Assembly (NCBI GenBank): GCA_964524025.1
Contig: CAZGBT010000004.1
Coordinates: 1 to 60,884, forward strand
DNA length: 60,884 nt
Reading direction: 5' to 3'
Source: CAZGBT01 sp964524025
Lineage (GTDB): Archaea; Aenigmatarchaeota; Aenigmatarchaeia; CG10238-14; EX4484-224
Shown here: piece by piece, positions 58,271 through 60,884 of the stretch
How positions within the stretch are numbered: position 1 is the stretch's first letter
Layout of the letters: each line of letters begins with the position of its first letter
Made by a program: the position numbers and the translations under genes
Notes under the pieces: model-generated
Databases searched by the model: none
The model's input: the letters and a program-made list of their open reading frames with translations, nothing else
What the model was told of the DNA's origin: nothing

Positions 58271-58972
58271 ATGTCAGAAATAATTTTGAAAGTTAAAAAT
58301 CTAAAAGTATCTTTTGGTAAAGAAACTGTAATAGAAAATCTTAGTTTTAAGGTAAAAAGAGGAGATTTTATTTCTATTATCGGGCCTAACGGATCTGGAA
58401 AAACAACCCTGCTGAAAGCTCTTTTAGGTTTAATAAAATACGAAGGTGAAATAGAGTGGAAAAAAGGAATTAAAATAAATTATTTGCCTCAATGGTTCTC
58501 AAAAGAAAGTTTTTCTGTAATACCGATCACAGTAAAAGAATTTTTTGAATTAAAAAATACGGATGAAGAAAAAATTAAAAAAGCTATAGAAATGGTAGGA
58601 TTGGAATACAAGAAAGTTTTAAATAAAAATCCACATGAGCTTTCTGCAGGACAATTTCAAAGGTTACTGATAGCATGGACGTTTGTAGATGAACCAGATG
58701 TGGTTTTGCTAGATGAACCTACAACTGGAATTGATATAGGTGGTGAAAAGACAATATACCACCTTCTCTACAAATTCTGGAAAGAAAAGGGTATGACGAT
58801 TCTTATGGTTACTCATGAATTGAACATAGTCTACTATTACTCAACTAATGTTTTGTGTTTGCATAAAAGATGTTTAGCTTTCGGAAAGCCAGAGGACGTG
58901 TTAAACGAAAAAATTTTGACAAAAACTTATGGAATCAAGATTAAGTTTCATAAGCATAAGATGAGAAGATGA
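58271..58972 (+). CDS. znuC: Zinc/manganese-type ABC transporter ATPase
   Basis: 233 residues. Walker A GPNGSGKTT near residue 38, Q-loop YLPQWF, signature LSAGQFQR (A for the usual G), Walker B VVLLDEPTTGID and switch histidine in VTHELN. C-terminal HKRCLAFGKPEDVLNEKILTKTYG matches metal-chelate ABC ATPases of the ZnuC/MntB group. Overlaps the permease start by 4 nt. A 7-bp inverted repeat (TTGCTGA near 58216, TCAGCAA near 58247) lies just upstream and could be an operator. Confidence 0.85.
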   Translation: MSEIILKVKNLKVSFGKETVIENLSFKVKRGDFISIIGPNGSGKTTLLKALLGLIKYEGEIEWKKGIKINYLPQWFSKESFSVIPITVKEFFELKNTDEEKIKKAIEMVGLEYKKVLNKNPHELSAGQFQRLLIAWTFVDEPDVVLLDEPTTGIDIGGEKTIYHLLYKFWKEKGMTILMVTHELNIVYYYSTNVLCLHKRCLAFGKPEDVLNEKILTKTYGIKIKFHKHKMRR

Positions 58973-59730
58973 CCCCACTAATTTGGATAACAACAATTTT
59001 AGTTGCAAGTGCTGCTGGTTTTTTGGGTACTTTTATGATCAGTAAAAGAATGTCACTAACAGCAGGTCCGTTTGGCCATCTAGCATTACCTGGAGTTGCA
59101 ATAGCCTTACTCTACGACTTTAACGTATTCCTAGGAGCCTTGGGTTTTATACTTTTTGGAGCGTTAATAGTTTGGGTATTAAGGAGAGTTTCAAATTTAC
59201 CTCTTGAAGCGCTTACAGGAATTGCTTTTGTTTTTGGTCTTTCTCTGGGATTTCTCTTTTTACCAATGGAGCATGCAAAAGAAGCTATAATGGGGGATGT
59301 AACAAAAATTAACATAAACGATTTCTGGATAGCTCTCACATTTTCTATAATAACTTTCATTACAGTTTCAAAAATACACAAGAAAATAGTCCTCGTTACG
59401 CTTTCAGAAGATCTTGCAAAAACTTTAGGAGTAAATGTAAAAACTTTGGACTTAATTTTTTTAATTTTAATAGCTTTAGTAACTGCTATGGAAGTAAAAA
59501 TAGTTGGAGGTATAATGACAGTTGCCATGATAATATTGCCAGCATCAATAGCCTCGAATTTGGCTAGGTCTCTAAAACAATACTTATTAATTTCTCCTCT
59601 TTCTGGAGTAATTTCAGCTTCGATAGGTCTTTTAATTTATCAATACACAAACCTTCCTGCAGGTCCTCTCATTATTCTTTCCTTATTTACGCTTTTCCTA
59701 ATTTCTCTTTTATTTAAGAAAAGAGTCTGA
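58969..59730 (+). CDS. znuB: ABC-3 family metal transporter permease
   Basis: 253 residues, seven or eight membrane spans. GTFMISKRMSLTAGPFGHLALPGVAIA, LEALTGIAFVFGLSLG and VGGIMTVAMIILPASIASNLA are landmark stretches of ZnuB/MntC permeases. Co-translated with the ATPase. No substrate-binding protein or Fur/MntR-like regulator is visible nearby. Confidence 0.87.
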   Translation: MTPLIWITTILVASAAGFLGTFMISKRMSLTAGPFGHLALPGVAIALLYDFNVFLGALGFILFGALIVWVLRRVSNLPLEALTGIAFVFGLSLGFLFLPMEHAKEAIMGDVTKININDFWIALTFSIITFITVSKIHKKIVLVTLSEDLAKTLGVNVKTLDLIFLILIALVTAMEVKIVGGIMTVAMIILPASIASNLARSLKQYLLISPLSGVISASIGLLIYQYTNLPAGPLIILSLFTLFLISLLFKKRV

Positions 59731-59868
59731 ATATCTTTTCTTGGAATAATGTTTAAATTCCAAATAACCTCTCTTAATTTCCCAGAAAAATCTTAAAATT
59801 AGAAAAATTTATTCTTCATACTTGCTTTTTTCATTTCTGCTCAATTAGTCTTAAGAATATTCCCTACT

Positions 59869-60006
59869 TTGCCAAAAAATGAGGTAACGATGCAGCATGT
59901 AGGTTTTGCTTTACTTGTTTCAGCTGTTATAATTATTGGCTTGGAGATTCCACTTTTTATTTCCTGGCTAAGGGAAATAAAAACGTTTGAAAGGGCACAC
60001 TTATAA
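59869..60006 (+). CDS. Possible small membrane peptide
   Basis: An open frame from a TTG at 59869 (ATG at 59890 inside) encodes QHVGFALLVSAVIIIGLEIPLFISWLREI and ends FERAHL. The frame stays open about 50 nt further 5' and encodes a second hydrophobic run, but without a standard start. Could be a real small protein or a remnant of one. No family recognised. Confidence 0.25.
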   Translation: MPKNEVTMQHVGFALLVSAVIIIGLEIPLFISWLREIKTFERAHL

Positions 60007-60092
60007 CAAACTATTTTCTTCCATAATCCGCAAGTGTTTAAACCAGAGCAATTTTCTCTTTTAAAGCAATAGAAAAGCGATAACTATAATTA

Positions 60093-60323
60093 TTATAGTT
60101 TGCTTAGCTTTAACCCAAATTTTTCCAATCTTTTAAAATGTTTCAATTTTTTCGTTGCTAGAGAAAAATTGTTGGAAATCGCAATAGATGCTTGCAAAAG
60201 GTCCGCATCTGGTAAAATTTTTCCTTTTTTCTTTAGTTCTCTATACAATTTACAATATGTCAAGATAACTTTATTGTTAATTTCAATAATCTTCGTAATC
60301 TTTTCTAAATTTTCTTTTAGAAG
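60093..60323 (-). pseudogene. C-terminal half of a VapC-like PIN protein
   Basis: Minus-strand frame reading VILTYCKLYRELKKKGKILPDADLLQASIAISNNFSLATKKLKHFKRL, the standard D-A-D-L-L and final block of PIN toxins. The N-terminal half and start are missing: upstream on this strand is a stop and then the radical-SAM remnant. Truncated by rearrangement or decay. Confidence 0.6.
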
Positions 60324-60327
60324 TTAG

Positions 60328-60637
60328 GTGACGAATCGTTGTAATCTTAGATACAAACATTGCTGCGTAAACGCTAAGTCTAAGGGTTGTGATCTAAAGT
60401 ATGTAGAAATAGTAAAGCTAATTGATGAATATGAAATAAATGAGGTTTATTATCACCGGTAGAGAACCACTCCTTTATAAGGATTTACCACTTTTACTAA
60501 AGGAGTTGAAACAAGGAGATATTTTTACATCTTTAGCCACAAATGGAACCTGCTTAAATTTTGTCAACTATTTAAGCTTAGTAGATAAAATTCAAGTTAG
60601 TATAGACCCTTTATTCACAGGTGTAACGACATGTTAG
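60328..60637 (+). pseudogene. Radical SAM protein remnant
   Basis: From GTG 60328: MTNRCNLRYKHCCVNAKSKG and YVEIVKLIDEYEINEVY, then a stop at 60462. One frame over it continues FIITGREPLLYKDLPLLLKEL and ends IQVSIDPLFTGVTTC at 60637. The [4Fe-4S] CxxxCxxC motif reads C-NLR-Y-KH-C, so the middle cysteine is Tyr, and GGEP is GREP. A frameshift and active-site loss argue for a dead gene truncated at its 3' end. Confidence 0.6.
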
Positions 60638-60884
60638 AAAAGATAATTCTTCTTAGGCATGCAAGAACGTCGTTCGAAAAGATAGGCTTTTTAAGTAATA
60701 CAGATCTTCTAATTCTTGATGACGGAAGTGAAGAGAAAAAGATAAGAAAAATAGCAAAAAAGTTAAGAGGAGAGGGAATCGAATCTATCTTTTCCAGCCC
60801 CTTACTGCGATGCGTACAAACCGCTAGAATTATTGCCGAAGAGTTAGGATTTAAACAGGTAGTATTAGATGAAAGACTTAAAGA
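60631..60884 (+). CDS. Histidine phosphatase superfamily protein, 3' partial
   Basis: First 84 residues. LEKIILLRHARTSFEK holds the catalytic RH(G/A) motif and IESIFSSPLLRCVQTARIIAEELG the S-P-L-x-R-x-x-Q-T-A block of phosphoglycerate-mutase-like phosphatases. The gene runs off the window. Substrate not determinable. Confidence 0.8.
   Translation, partial: MLEKIILLRHARTSFEKIGFLSNTDLLILDDGSEEKKIRKIAKKLRGEGIESIFSSPLLRCVQTARIIAEELGFKQVVLDERLK

Noticed and set aside
60328..60390. PIN-domain start on the plus strand (reading VVILDTNIAA)
   Set aside because: A different frame at the same place reads the radical SAM cysteine motif with a longer continuous match, so the PIN-like string is coincidental.
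1..60884. CRISPR arrays, insertion-sequence transposases, rRNA, RNase P or SRP RNA
   Set aside because: No regularly spaced repeats, no DDE/serine recombinase motifs, and the only long GC-rich islands, expected for RNAs in a thermophile, are the four tRNAs.

Overview
The window is AT-rich archaeal DNA from a probable (hyper)thermophile. Archaeal markers are a reverse gyrase, an archaeal-type aspartyl-tRNA synthetase, DUF357, an Lhr-type helicase, NFACT-R proteins, and TATA boxes centred about 25 bp upstream of start codons with almost no Shine-Dalgarno sequences, which points to mostly leaderless transcripts. Several proteins are short for their family: an IMP dehydrogenase without CBS domains, an SMC with half-length arms, an NFACT-R protein without its N-terminal half, and a topoisomerase IA without a zinc tail. 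That fits a streamlined lineage such as a DPANN-type archaeon, but the phylum cannot be fixed from this window. The sequence is a draft scaffold: 100 N at 19805-19904, 10 N at 40660-40669, and several frameshifted genes.

Layout. 1-19320 is mainly housekeeping: tRNA-Ala, guaB, tRNA-Ile, a smc-scpA-...-scpB chromosome-segregation cluster, a lone CobQ-type ATPase domain, an aminotransferase, a dCMP deaminase / NFACT-R / ATP-cone nuclease run, endonuclease III, an Lhr helicase, an MgtC/DUF4010 membrane protein, a frameshifted MFS transporter and thymidylate kinase. 19321-22024 holds a scaffold gap, TIKI/TraB-like pieces, a zincin-like protease and two small DUF3467-like proteins. 21833-27874 is a four-gene reverse gyrase operon, in which the gyrase carries a 493-residue LAGLIDADG intein directly before the catalytic tyrosine. 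28499-37346 has a broken Gfo/Idh/MocA-type gene, an unknown protein and a 2263-residue membrane-anchored subtilase.

37384-41192 is an accessory strip of decaying toxin-antitoxin modules (HEPN-MNT, VapBC) plus a small basic protein with a PIN-domain partner. 41193-45734 contains tRNA-Glu, aspS and a tightly overlapped five-gene run: VanZ-like, membrane protein, HD hydrolase, membrane paralogue, PP-loop tRNA thiolase-like. This run is the best candidate here for an undescribed functional unit. 45763-55670 contains topoisomerase IA and a surface cluster: two cysteine-rich secreted proteins with MopE-like metal-binding motifs around a 1046-residue single-span protein of unknown family whose arginine codon use differs from its neighbours. 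55942-58130 is a second TA strip with an intact HEPN-MNT pair, an intact VapBC, an orphan antitoxin and a degraded copy of it. 58271-59730 is a zinc/manganese-type ABC transporter (ATPase and permease, no binding protein in view). The end holds VapC and radical-SAM remnants and the start of a histidine phosphatase.

The core genes cover chromosome topology and segregation, nucleotide metabolism (guaB, tmk, dCMP deaminase), DNA repair and tRNA function. Accessory content sits in discrete strips of TA modules and surface proteins. All family names rest on motifs read by eye; no database search was run.
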